Of a DNA stretch of 30,175 nt, positions 1-8,061 are shown piece by piece (within the stretch, counting starts at the first letter, position 1; each line of letters opens with the position of its first letter). The DNA lies in NCBI GenBank assembly GCA_964489295.1, contig CAZAXT010000009.1, positions 1 to 30,175 on the forward strand, written 5' to 3'. The notes beneath the pieces were generated by a model. It did not search any database. It was given only the letters and a program-made list of their open reading frames with translations, and was not told the origin of the DNA. Source of the DNA: QS-5-54-17 sp964489295. Its GTDB lineage: Bacteria > Patescibacteriota > Saccharimonadia > QS-5-54-17. The translations under genes were made by a program, and so were the position numbers.

Positions 1-31
1 TAAAGCTATGATAATCTATTTTTATTGTATG

Positions 32-991
32 CTACTCCAACTCCTGGTACGTGCTATCCAGACTGTTCACCAAGTCGCGCTGGAGGAGAACGATCTCGTT
101 GAGTTCATCCACTTTGTTGTTGTGGCGGGCGATGAGTGATTGGTATTGGTCGACCATGGAATTGTATTCATCGACAGCGGCGTTCTGCTCCGGCACCAGA
201 TCGTTATACGCTTCCGTGTTTCCTTGTGATTCCAGCCGCTCCAGTCGGGTGTTCAAATTCTCAACTTCGCTCCGTTGGGTGTCTATGCGCGCTTCCAGCG
301 TATCAATTCTGCTCTGCAGGCTATCGACTTCATTCTGCAGAGTAGTAATCTGCTGCCGCATGTTCTCGAACGTGCCTTCGTACTGCTTGTACAGATCCAC
401 GACCGCCTGCCGGTCACTGAAGTATCGGGAGTAGTATTCTTCCAGTTCCGGTGAGAGATCCGACACCTGCGTAGGCAATATGGAGTGCAATTCGTTGTGC
501 CGGACAGCCCGGCTGCCGTTTTCTTCATAACTATTGATGAGTTCCCTGAGCCGTTCGTTTTCGACGGTATCGAATTCTTCCTCGAGCAGCCCGGCAACCC
601 GGGATCGTGTATCTCCGTCCAGCCGGTCATACGCCGCATGCAGCATCTCGTGGGCGGCCGTCACCTCCATCACCCCATCGAGTTTTTCCCGTTCCACTCG
701 CATGAGATATATACGCTGGTTGGTATAGCATCCCAATACGGAAGCTTCTTCCCGGGTCGGGCAATTCTGATTGAAAGTTTGCTTATCGTTGATCACCGGG
801 TCGGATACGTAGAAATAATCCCGGCCTTCATCGCTCATGGACGCGTCGTCTGCCAACTCCGCTATGGCCCGTGGCGGTTGGTACGACCGCAAAAACCACC
901 AGTCGGATATTTCCTGGTAATACGCACCGAAAGCGAGCACTCCGACCGCTGCGGCCACGACCGTTATTGTCGCGAAAACACGTCCTATCAT
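32..991 (-). CDS. Membrane-anchored HExxH putative metalloprotease with C-terminal coiled coil
   Basis: A 319-residue protein. Residues 4-24 form one N-terminal hydrophobic segment, so the rest is probably outside the membrane. HEMLH at 114-118 inside TAAHEMLHAAYDRL is a zinc-metalloprotease (zincin) signature, and NELH at 166-169 could supply a further ligand. C77 and C88 are close enough to form a disulfide. From about residue 205 to the end the sequence is a heptad-patterned coiled coil rich in Q, E, L and N. No named family was recognised. Peptidase activity is inferred from the motif alone; the coiled coil suggests a cell-wall or surface scaffolding role. The start is supported by an extended -10 box six bases upstream. 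The gene stands alone, separated from clpC by a REP-like hairpin. Confidence 0.8.
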   Translation of the reverse strand: MIGRVFATITVVAAAVGVLAFGAYYQEISDWWFLRSYQPPRAIAELADDASMSDEGRDYFYVSDPVINDKQTFNQNCPTREEASVLGCYTNQRIYLMRVEREKLDGVMEVTAAHEMLHAAYDRLDGDTRSRVAGLLEEEFDTVENERLRELINSYEENGSRAVRHNELHSILPTQVSDLSPELEEYYSRYFSDRQAVVDLYKQYEGTFENMRQQITTLQNEVDSLQSRIDTLEARIDTQRSEVENLNTRLERLESQGNTEAYNDLVPEQNAAVDEYNSMVDQYQSLIARHNNKVDELNEIVLLQRDLVNSLDSTYQELE

Positions 992-997
992 GCCTAC

Positions 998-1006
998 ATG
1001 ATATCA
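998..1006 (-). promoter_or_regulatory. Extended -10 promoter of the HExxH gene
   Basis: On the minus strand TGA-TATCAT is followed by six bases and the ATG at 991, so transcription would start at or next to the start codon (leaderless mRNA). No convincing -35 box was seen. Confidence 0.5.
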
Positions 1007-1055
1007 AAAACACTGACGTAACGGTTTAAGTGCCGGCCTATACTCGCCTTTTTAT

Positions 1056-1083
1056 GGATTCCTGGTCGGGATCAGGAATGACG
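1056..1083. repeat. REP/dRS3-like intergenic hairpin, copy 1
   Basis: ATTCCTG (1058-1064) and CAGGAAT (1073-1079) form a perfect 7-bp stem with an 8-nt loop, extended by GG before and GAC after. The minus strand reads GTCATTCCTG...CAGGAATCC, the layout of dispersed REP-type elements. It lies between clpC and the HExxH gene and could also act as a terminator stem for clpC, but no T tract follows. Confidence 0.5.
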
Positions 1084-1151
1084 CAAACACGAGTATTATC
1101 AGACGGAACCGGCTTTTTCCTCGGAATGAAATTGGTTTTGAAATCCCGTGA

Positions 1152-3650
1152 TTATTTCTTGGATCCGGCTTTCTGTTCGACCGCGGTCGAAAAGTGGAGT
1201 TCTCCGCCCCGTCCGGTCACGCGGACTACGTCCCCACTGCCGAATTCGTTCTGCAGGATTTTGGTCGCTAAGGGGTCCTCGATCATGTCCTCGATCGCCC
1301 GGCGCAATGGCCGCACGCCCATGCTTGATTCGTATCCGGCTTCCACCAGGATTTTGCGCGCACTGGCGTTGACGATGATGGAGATACCGCTCTCGGCTAA
1401 TCGTTGTTTTAGCTCATCGAGCCGCAGTTGCAGGATCCGGTCGACTTCATCCCGGGTTAAGGCCTTGAAGACGATAGTCTTGTCGATTCGGTTCAGTAAC
1501 TCGGGCCGCATATGGTTTTGCAGATCGTCGCGCACTTTGGCGGCGATTTCCTCGTGGTACTGCTCAACGTTGTGGTTGTCGGATTTGGGCCGGAAGCCCA
1601 TAACCGCTTCTTTTTGCAGTAGTTCGGCACCGATATTGGACGTCATGATAACTACCGTGTTGGTGAAGTCGACTTTGCGGCCATTGGCGTCGGTTACATA
1701 TCCGTCTTCGAGCAGCTGCAACAGCATATTGAATACCTCCGGATGAGCCTTCTCGATCTCATCGAAAAGGATCAGCGAATACGGTTGCTGCCGCACTTGC
1801 TCGGTCAGTTGGCCGCCCTCTTCATAGCCGACATAGCCGGCCGGGGCGCCCAGCAACCGGGAAACATTATGGCGTTCCATGAACTCGCTCATATCGATTT
1901 TGATCAATGCGTCTTCCGAGTGGAATAATTCTCGGGCCAAGACACGTGCCAGCTCGGTTTTGCCGACTCCGCTGGGTCCGAGGAACAGGAACGAACCGAT
2001 CGGCCGTTTGGCGTCCGACACACCGGAGCGGTTGCGCCGGATCGAACGGGCTACGGCTTGGGTGGCTTCCGTCTGCCCGATGACCGACTTTTGCAACGTC
2101 CCTTCAAGGTTGACCAGCTGCTTGGCTTCGGATTTCAGCAACGTAGTCACCGGCACGCCCGTGATGGTCGCGATCACCCGGGAAAGATCTTCGGTGTTAA
2201 CCTGTAATTTCTCGCCCTGTTTGGCTTCGGCCGATTCCTGGCGTTTCAGTTTATTCTCCAAGATGCTGATTTCCGTTTTCAACCGGGCAGCCCGTTCATA
2301 ATCCTCGCTTGCCGCGGCATCGTCCACGTCCTGGTGGAGTTCCCGGATCTGCCTTCGGATTTCCCGCGACTCGCTGCCGGTCTGGGTTCCGCGGGACACG
2401 CGGACTTGGGCCGCGGCTTCATCCAGCAGATCGATCGCTTTATCGGGCAAGTAGCGATCGGGCAGATACCGGGTAGACAATTTGACCGCTTCGGTGATCA
2501 CGTCATCGGACAGAGATACCCGGTGGTACTGTTCATAATGATCACGCAGTCCATGCATGATTTCCAGGGTTTCCTCGTGCGTGGCCTCGGGCACCGATAT
2601 GGTCTGGAATCGACGCTCCAGTGCGGCATCCTTTTCGATGTGTTTTCGGTATTCCTCCGTGGTGGTAGCACCGATAACCTGGATGAGTCCGCGGGCCAGA
2701 GATGGCTTCAAAATATTGCCGGCATCTATGGCGCCCTCGGCGGCACCGGCCCCCACGACCAAATGCAGTTCGTCGATGAACATGATAACGTTATCCACGT
2801 TCTGTAATTCTTCCAGGATGCTCTTGAGCCGTTCCTCGAACTCGCCCCGGTACTTGGTTCCGGCTATGACGCTGGAAAGATCGAGCGCGATCACCCGTTT
2901 ATCCAGCAGGTCCTGGGGTACGTTCTCGGTTACGATCCGTTGGGCCAGCCCTTCCACGATAGCGGTTTTACCAACACCCGGATCACCGGTCAAAACCGGA
3001 TTGTTCTTGGTACGGCGGTTCAGGATCGTGATCATCCGTTGGATCTGGTCGTCCCGGCCCACGACCGGATCAAGATTGCCGTACTGGGCTTGCTCGGTCA
3101 GGTCAACGCCGAAATATTCGACCGTGGGTATCTTGCTTTTTTGCGGCGAGGTTCGCTGAGTCTCGGTCGTGTGTTCTTCATAATGATACTGCTGGTTGCG
3201 CAGATAATCCTGCAACTCGGATTTGACTTCCACGACGTCGATTTCCATATCCTGCAGCAGCAACGTAGCCCGGGTGTTCTTCTGGCTCAATGTCGCGAAC
3301 AGGATGTGCTCGGTTCCGCAGATTTTCTGACCGAAATCACGGGCGATTTTCCACGAGAGCGTCAGCGTCAGCTTGGCGGTTTCGTTCAGTCCACGGGAGG
3401 TGATGGTTTGGCTGGACATGGAATGCAACGACGTGGACGTCAGATTCAGCGCGGTGCTGGCTTTGTCGAACGTCACGCCGGCATTGTTCAGCACTTTCGC
3501 CCCGATCGAGCCGTCCTGACGCAACACCCCTAAAAGAATGTGCTCAGTGCCGATGTAAGACGACCCCTGAGCACGTGCCAATTCATTGGCTTGCTGCAGA
3601 CTCTGCTGCGCGTTTTCGGTTAAATGATCTTCAAAAAAATTATCCTGCAC
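1152..3650 (-). CDS. clpC: ClpC-type AAA+ unfoldase, Clp protease ATPase subunit
   Basis: Hexameric Hsp100 ATPase that unfolds proteins and feeds them to ClpP. In order: Clp N-domain repeats (about residues 5-145), AAA module 1 with Walker A GDPGVGKT near residue 225 and FIDELH Walker B, a central UVR-type coiled segment (REIRRQIRELH...) that marks ClpC rather than ClpB, AAA module 2 with GPSGVGKT and LILFDEIEKA, and a ClpB D2-small C-terminal domain. The chosen start is GTG at 3650 (VQDNFFEDHL), about ten bases after AAGGGG. A GTG further upstream at 3698 lies at the predicted transcription start of the CIRCE promoter and would have no ribosome site. From 3650 the protein has 832 residues, in the usual ClpC range. 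CIRCE implies heat-shock control by HrcA. Confidence 0.97.
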   Translation of the reverse strand: MQDNFFEDHLTENAQQSLQQANELARAQGSSYIGTEHILLGVLRQDGSIGAKVLNNAGVTFDKASTALNLTSTSLHSMSSQTITSRGLNETAKLTLTLSWKIARDFGQKICGTEHILFATLSQKNTRATLLLQDMEIDVVEVKSELQDYLRNQQYHYEEHTTETQRTSPQKSKIPTVEYFGVDLTEQAQYGNLDPVVGRDDQIQRMITILNRRTKNNPVLTGDPGVGKTAIVEGLAQRIVTENVPQDLLDKRVIALDLSSVIAGTKYRGEFEERLKSILEELQNVDNVIMFIDELHLVVGAGAAEGAIDAGNILKPSLARGLIQVIGATTTEEYRKHIEKDAALERRFQTISVPEATHEETLEIMHGLRDHYEQYHRVSLSDDVITEAVKLSTRYLPDRYLPDKAIDLLDEAAAQVRVSRGTQTGSESREIRRQIRELHQDVDDAAASEDYERAARLKTEISILENKLKRQESAEAKQGEKLQVNTEDLSRVIATITGVPVTTLLKSEAKQLVNLEGTLQKSVIGQTEATQAVARSIRRNRSGVSDAKRPIGSFLFLGPSGVGKTELARVLARELFHSEDALIKIDMSEFMERHNVSRLLGAPAGYVGYEEGGQLTEQVRQQPYSLILFDEIEKAHPEVFNMLLQLLEDGYVTDANGRKVDFTNTVVIMTSNIGAELLQKEAVMGFRPKSDNHNVEQYHEEIAAKVRDDLQNHMRPELLNRIDKTIVFKALTRDEVDRILQLRLDELKQRLAESGISIIVNASARKILVEAGYESSMGVRPLRRAIEDMIEDPLATKILQNEFGSGDVVRVTGRGGELHFSTAVEQKAGSKK

Positions 3651-3669
3651 CGTGATTATTCCCCTTACT

Positions 3670-3678
3670 ATTATAGCA
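3670..3678 (-). promoter_or_regulatory. Second clpC promoter, extended -10
   Basis: TGC-TATAAT on the minus strand, a perfect extended -10 box, would start RNA near 3663 and give a short leader containing AAGGGG before the GTG at 3650. It lies downstream of CIRCE, so it may supply CIRCE-independent basal clpC expression. Confidence 0.5.
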
Positions 3679-3706
3679 GGTTCAGCCACTGCCGACACAT
3701 ATATCC

Positions 3707-3735
3707 AGTATAATTGAGTAGCACTCTCATGTCTA
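3707..3735 (-). promoter_or_regulatory. Main clpC promoter, sigma70-type
   Basis: On the minus strand TAGACA (3735-3730), a 17-base spacer and TATACT (3712-3707). The -35 box lies inside the CIRCE element, so bound HrcA would block polymerase directly. Confidence 0.7.
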
Positions 3736-3744
3736 GAGTGCTAA
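3718..3744. promoter_or_regulatory. CIRCE operator (HrcA site)
   Basis: TAGCACTC (3719-3726), nine bases, then GAGTGCTAA (3736-3744). This matches the CIRCE consensus TTAGCACTC-N9-GAGTGCTAA at every position except the outermost base of the left half on the plus strand. It starts 13 bases after the nusA stop codon and overlaps the clpC -35 box. CIRCE is the binding site of the heat-shock repressor HrcA; hrcA itself is not in the window. Confidence 0.93.
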
Positions 3745-3757
3745 TACAGCGTCCCCG

Positions 3758-5092
3758 TTATTTTTCCGTCGATTCTTCCGCGTGCTCTTCTGGGGATTTT
3801 TCAGCGGTATCGGCTTCTTCGTCAGAGACGTCAGCCTTTTCGGCGTCTTCCGCCGTGTTCTCATCTGCGTCCGTAGCCCCGTCTTCACCCCCAGTCTCTT
3901 CCAGGGTTTGTAGGAGCGATTCTTCGATCTGGGATTTGGGTACGTAGCCGTTATTGTTGTTCGAGGTATTTTGGTCCTGTTGGGTTTGGTCAGTCTCGGC
4001 GGCAGCAGCGGCTGCTTCGTCGGCCGGTTCGCCGCCCTCCTGGGTTCGCATTTCGCCGCTTTCGCTCATGATGTCGACTTGCCATCCGGTCAATTTGGAC
4101 GCCAGTCGCACGTTTTGCCCGTTCCGGCCGATAGCCACGGACAATTCGTCTTCGGGTACTTTTACGACGGCCCGGTTGTCATCTTCTTCGATGTCGATGC
4201 TACTGATTTTGGTCGGCGAAAGCGCGTTCGTGATCAACTCTTTGGGGTCGTCGCTATACATGATAATGTCGATCTTTTCTTCACCGATCTCGTTCATGAC
4301 CGCCTGGACGCGAGTGCCGTGCCCTCCGACGAACGTGCCGACCGGATCAACTCCCGGCACTTCCGTACCCACGGCCAACTTGGTGCGGACACCGGCTTCA
4401 CGGGCGATGGCCTTGATCTGCACGGCATCGTTTTCCATCTCCGGTACTTCCTTTTCGAATAATAGCGAGACGAATTCGGCGCTCGCCCGGGAGAGTATCA
4501 ACTGCGGCCCGCGCGGCGTACTCTCCACGTCCCGCAAGTAGACTTTCAGCCGCTGAGTGGCGCGGTACCGCTCCTGGGGGATCTGCTCCGACTGCGGCAG
4601 TATGCCCTGGGCTTTGCCGACATCGATATAGACGACCCGGGGTTCGACCCGTTGTACGGTTCCGTTCAGGATCGTCCCGACCTTATCCTCGTACTCGGAA
4701 AACACCGAATCGCGCTCGGCTTCGCGGATTTTCTGCAAAATGACCTGTTTGGCCGTTTGGGCCGCCACCCGGCCGAATCCTTCGTAGGGAACCTCGATTT
4801 CTACTTCGTCGCCGACTTCCGCGTTCTCGTCGACCTCATGGGCGTCTTCCACGCTAATCTGCAGGTGCTCGTTGTCGACCGTTTCGGCAACTTCTTTGGT
4901 CACGAAGATCCGGAAGTCTCCGGTGTTCTGGTTTAACGTTGAGCGGACCTGCTGTTCACGGTCGCCATAGTCTTTGCGGTAGGCCGCGGCGATCGCCTGC
5001 TCCAACGCGTCCTGGACGAGGTCATACGAGACGTTTTTCTCGTCGGCGATTTGCCGGAGCATCATGATGAACTGCTTGGTATCCATTTCCAT
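3758..5092 (-). CDS. nusA: Transcription termination/antitermination factor NusA
   Basis: RNA-polymerase-bound factor for pausing, termination and antitermination. Residues 1-125 are the NusA N-terminal domain. About 130-205 is the S1 domain (GTILNGTVQRVE...). Two KH domains follow, with the AIGRNGQNVRLA GxxG loop in KH2. The last 95 or so residues are an acidic tail (A, E, D, T and a run of N) in place of the paired C-terminal repeats of E. coli NusA. ATG at 5092 is preceded by AAGGAG about ten bases upstream; a second ATG lies two codons later. The transcript has its own TTGACA promoter and about 70 bases of leader. NusA ends just before the clpC CIRCE element and no T-rich terminator separates them, so some readthrough into clpC is possible. 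Confidence 0.96.
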   Translation of the reverse strand: MEMDTKQFIMMLRQIADEKNVSYDLVQDALEQAIAAAYRKDYGDREQQVRSTLNQNTGDFRIFVTKEVAETVDNEHLQISVEDAHEVDENAEVGDEVEIEVPYEGFGRVAAQTAKQVILQKIREAERDSVFSEYEDKVGTILNGTVQRVEPRVVYIDVGKAQGILPQSEQIPQERYRATQRLKVYLRDVESTPRGPQLILSRASAEFVSLLFEKEVPEMENDAVQIKAIAREAGVRTKLAVGTEVPGVDPVGTFVGGHGTRVQAVMNEIGEEKIDIIMYSDDPKELITNALSPTKISSIDIEEDDNRAVVKVPEDELSVAIGRNGQNVRLASKLTGWQVDIMSESGEMRTQEGGEPADEAAAAAAETDQTQQDQNTSNNNNGYVPKSQIEESLLQTLEETGGEDGATDADENTAEDAEKADVSDEEADTAEKSPEEHAEESTEK

Positions 5093-5169
5093 ATCTCACA
5101 CTCTCCTTTTAATGTAAGAAAGCCGACCGCGCTGGCCGACTTCATTCACGTTTACATTCCTTCTATTCC

Positions 5170-5198
5170 AGCATATCGCGGCCACATCGCATTGTCAA
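5170..5198 (-). promoter_or_regulatory. nusA promoter
   Basis: A perfect -35 TTGACA (5198-5193), 17 bases, then -10 TATGCT (5175-5170) on the minus strand. RNA would start near 5163, giving about 70 nt of leader before the Shine-Dalgarno sequence. Confidence 0.7.
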
Positions 5199-5240
5199 AA
5201 GCAACCTGCGTGCGCCGCCGGCCGGTTTTTTTCGCATATG

Positions 5241-5266
5241 ACACAAAGCTCCGAGCTTTTGCGTGT
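5241..5266. other. Hairpin in the nusA/pepN divergent region
   Basis: AAAGCT-CCG-AGCTTT, bracketed by ACAC and GTGT with a three-base bulge. It lies upstream of both divergent genes. The role is unknown: operator, or terminator-like insulator. Confidence 0.35.
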
Positions 5267-5286
5267 TCCATTATTGTCAGTTCGTC

Positions 5287-5314
5287 CGGAAATCATATTT
5301 AAATCATATTTCCG
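5287..5314. promoter_or_regulatory. 28-bp near-perfect AT-rich palindrome upstream of pepN
   Basis: CGGAAAT...ATTTAAAT...ATTTCCG, symmetric about 5300/5301. Only the two internal CAT triplets break the symmetry, and they make it also a direct repeat of AAATCATATTT. A second small stem, TGTGCT/AGCACA (5330-5335/5343-5348), follows. This looks like a repressor or activator site for the aminopeptidase gene, but no regulator can be named. Confidence 0.45.
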
Positions 5315-5407
5315 AAACGGAGGAGCGCTTGTGCTGATCAAAAGCACACGTATGTCATAGCGGGAATGAGTATGATGTATACCACTTGGTAAAAACCTTT
5401 ATGATCC

Positions 5408-5416
5408 TGTTATAGT
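5408..5416 (+). promoter_or_regulatory. pepN extended -10 promoter, leaderless
   Basis: TGT-TATAGT ends at 5416; seven bases later comes the ATG at 5424. The predicted transcript begins at the start codon, and no Shine-Dalgarno sequence exists upstream. Confidence 0.6.
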
Positions 5417-5423
5417 ACGTATC

Positions 5424-7919
5424 ATGGCAAAAACGGTCGAACGGCTGCACCAATACTTTCACCCGGGTAGATACGACATCCGTGTCACACCCGACTACCA
5501 CGGCTCGACTTTCCGGGCGACCACGCTGATAACCGGGGATCTGCCCGAGAAGTCCTCCTACATCACGCTGCACGCGGTCGATCTCGCCATTCACGACGTA
5601 CACGTCAACGACGAAGCCGTCACGGCCGAGCTCGATCCCGACAACCAGCAAGTCCACATCTCCGCGGCTGAGCCGTTCGAACCCGGCGACACGTGGATAG
5701 AACTCGAGTACGAAGGCCGGATCAAAGACACCATGCACGGGCTGTACTGGAGCCGGTTCACGCACAACGATCAGGAAAAGTACATCCTGGCCACCCAGTT
5801 CGAAGCCAACCACGCCCGGGAGGTGTTCCCCTGTATCGATGAGCCCGACGCCAAGGCTACGTTCCGACTCAGCGTGGACGCACCAAGCGAATTGACGGCC
5901 GTCTCCAACACGTCCATAGCCGATGTCGCCCGCGTGGATGAAGAAACCACCTACATCACATTCGAGGATACTCCTACCATGTCGACCTACCTGCTGGCAC
6001 TGGTCGTAGGCGAACTCGACTACACCGAGGGCCAGACCCAAGGCGGCACCACGGTACGGGTCTACACCACACCCGGACAGACCGACTACACCGATTTCGC
6101 GTTACGCACGGCAACCGCCGCGCTTGATTTTTATAACCAATATTATGAAATTCCCTATCCCCTGGAGACATGCGACATCGTAGCCCTGCCGGATTTCGCC
6201 GCCGCGGCCATGGAGAACTGGGGGTGCATCACGTTCCGGGAGGCAGTGGTACTGGTTGACCCTGACAATACGTCCATTGCTACCAAGCAATTGGCTGCCA
6301 ATGTCATCGCGCACGAGTTAACCCATCAATGGTTCGGCAATCTGGTCACCATGCAGTGGTGGAATGACTTATGGCTGAACGAAGGCTTTGCCACCTGGAT
6401 GGCCAACCTGGCCGTAGACCACATATACCCCGAATGGAACGTCTGGGAACAGTTTATCTCGGATGATCAGATCGTCGGTCTTAAACTGGACAGCCTCCGG
6501 AACAGCCATCCCATTGAAGTCCCCATACACGACCCGGAGGAAATCGATGAGATTTTCGACGCTATCTCTTACAACAAGGGTGCCAGCACCTTGCACATGC
6601 TCCACGCCTACTTAGGCGGCGAGAATTTCCGGCGCGGGCTCTCGCGGTATCTGGACCGGCACGCTTACGACAATGCCGAAACCGACGATCTGTGGCAGGC
6701 GCTGGCGGAAGTGTCCGAAAAACCGGTCAAAGATTTCATGTCCAACTGGACCCAGCAAAGCGGCTATCCGCTCATACAGTACGAATCCACGGAAAACGGC
6801 CTGCGATTGACGCAACGACGATTCCGGTTGCTCCCCGATGAGTCAGATACGGACGAGCAAACGTGGTTCGTACCCATCAGCGCGGTCGACCACGGACCGA
6901 CGTTCCTTCTGGACGAATCGACTGCCGAGTGGAATGACGCCCCCTCTATGCCCGCCAAACTGAACGCGAACCGCGGCGGATTCTACCGCGTGCAGTATAC
7001 CGGAGATGATCTGGAGCGCTTGTTCGAACGGTATTCACAGTTCCCGTCGCTGGACCGGCTCGGGCTCATAGACGACATTTTCGAACTAGCCAAAGCCGGA
7101 TATACGGACACCGCATCAGCACTTTCTGCCGTAGGGTATGCCGAAGACGAGCAAAGCGACGTGGTATGGGATGTGGTGTTTCAGCAGCTGATCCAACTCC
7201 AGCGCGTTTTCGGCGAGGACATACTGGAGCACATTTTCGGCGGAGAACTAACCGGCGCCCAACTGGAACGGATCGGATGGGACGGAGGTGAAAATGAATC
7301 GGTTTTCGATTCACTCCTGCGCCCGGTACTCCTGAATCTGGCCGCCCGATGCAACGTGGATTCCGTAATCAAAGAAGCATTCCGCCGCTTCCACAGCGAC
7401 GAAGCCATCGACCCGAATATACGCCGGGCCGTCTATACCACCGTCGCCCGCAACGGTGATGAAGACACGTATGAAACGCTGCACGCCATGCACAACGCCA
7501 CTGATTTCGACGAAGAAAAGATGCGTATCGCCAACGCACTCTGCAGCTTTCCCCAGGAATCATTGATTAAGCGCTCACTCGATATGATCACGTCCGAAGA
7601 TGTCCGCAAACAGGAAGTCCGCCACTGGCTGGCCTATCTCTTCAGCAACCCCAACGCGGCGGAACCGGCCTGGCAGTGGATGCAGGATAACTGGCAATGG
7701 CTGGATGATAACTTCCGCGGCAGCCACGCCTTCCCCGACTTCCCCAAACTGGCTGCCCGCAGCTTTGCCGATGAAGACAAAGCCGAAGAGTTCGAAAACT
7801 TCTTCCGCGGCCTCGTTCCCGACCGCAGTCTCGATCAGGCCATCGAAAACATCCGCATCCAAGCCGCCTGGTACGACCGGGACCACGAAGCCGTGCGGAA
7901 ACTGGCCAACTCGGAATAA
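5424..7919 (+). CDS. pepN: M1-family zinc aminopeptidase (aminopeptidase N type)
   Basis: 831-residue cytoplasmic aminopeptidase, with no signal peptide or TM segment, that removes N-terminal residues from peptides. The exopeptidase motif is AAMENWG at 259-265 (usual form GAMEN). The zinc site is HELTHQW with H297, E298 and H301, and the third ligand is E320 in LNEGFA. A conserved tyrosine region (SYNKGAS) and an ERAP1-like helical C-terminal half follow. The protein is strongly acidic. Start: the ATG sits seven bases after an extended -10 box and has no ribosome site, so the mRNA is probably leaderless. It converges on the M13 peptidase gene; together they suggest peptide salvage feeding an organism that imports amino acids. 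The exact subtype within M1 is not certain. Confidence 0.95.
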   Translation: MAKTVERLHQYFHPGRYDIRVTPDYHGSTFRATTLITGDLPEKSSYITLHAVDLAIHDVHVNDEAVTAELDPDNQQVHISAAEPFEPGDTWIELEYEGRIKDTMHGLYWSRFTHNDQEKYILATQFEANHAREVFPCIDEPDAKATFRLSVDAPSELTAVSNTSIADVARVDEETTYITFEDTPTMSTYLLALVVGELDYTEGQTQGGTTVRVYTTPGQTDYTDFALRTATAALDFYNQYYEIPYPLETCDIVALPDFAAAAMENWGCITFREAVVLVDPDNTSIATKQLAANVIAHELTHQWFGNLVTMQWWNDLWLNEGFATWMANLAVDHIYPEWNVWEQFISDDQIVGLKLDSLRNSHPIEVPIHDPEEIDEIFDAISYNKGASTLHMLHAYLGGENFRRGLSRYLDRHAYDNAETDDLWQALAEVSEKPVKDFMSNWTQQSGYPLIQYESTENGLRLTQRRFRLLPDESDTDEQTWFVPISAVDHGPTFLLDESTAEWNDAPSMPAKLNANRGGFYRVQYTGDDLERLFERYSQFPSLDRLGLIDDIFELAKAGYTDTASALSAVGYAEDEQSDVVWDVVFQQLIQLQRVFGEDILEHIFGGELTGAQLERIGWDGGENESVFDSLLRPVLLNLAARCNVDSVIKEAFRRFHSDEAIDPNIRRAVYTTVARNGDEDTYETLHAMHNATDFDEEKMRIANALCSFPQESLIKRSLDMITSEDVRKQEVRHWLAYLFSNPNAAEPAWQWMQDNWQWLDDNFRGSHAFPDFPKLAARSFADEDKAEEFENFFRGLVPDRSLDQAIENIRIQAAWYDRDHEAVRKLANSE

Positions 7920-7975
7920 CCACATCGAACGTACACCCGTAAGAAACTCGAAATCCGGCGCTATTCCTGCTGTAT

Positions 7976-7995
7976 CCCGAATAGTATTGTTCGGG
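7976..7995. terminator. Candidate hairpin between convergent peptidase genes
   Basis: CCCGAA (7976-7981) and TTCGGG (7990-7995) form a 6-bp stem with an 8-nt loop in the 142-bp gap between two converging genes. No T tract follows on either strand, so termination is inferred only from position. Confidence 0.35.
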
Positions 7996-8061
7996 TAAAG
8001 ACGGGAATCCAGCAACGTTATAGCTCCGCATCGACCCCGGCAGTATCGAATTAACTACAAT

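Noticed and set aside
51..434. Plus-strand open frames opposite the HExxH gene and opposite clpC, nusA, dnaE, gatA and uvrB
   Set aside because: They are antisense shadows of well-supported genes, with serine/arginine-rich composition and no family motifs.
5205..5235. GC-rich stretch followed by seven Ts as a terminator
   Set aside because: CCGGCCGG is a palindrome with no room for a loop and no plus-strand gene lies upstream.
7996..8012. GGGAATCC near pepN end as a fourth REP-like copy
   Set aside because: Its partner arm is too degenerate to form the shared hairpin.
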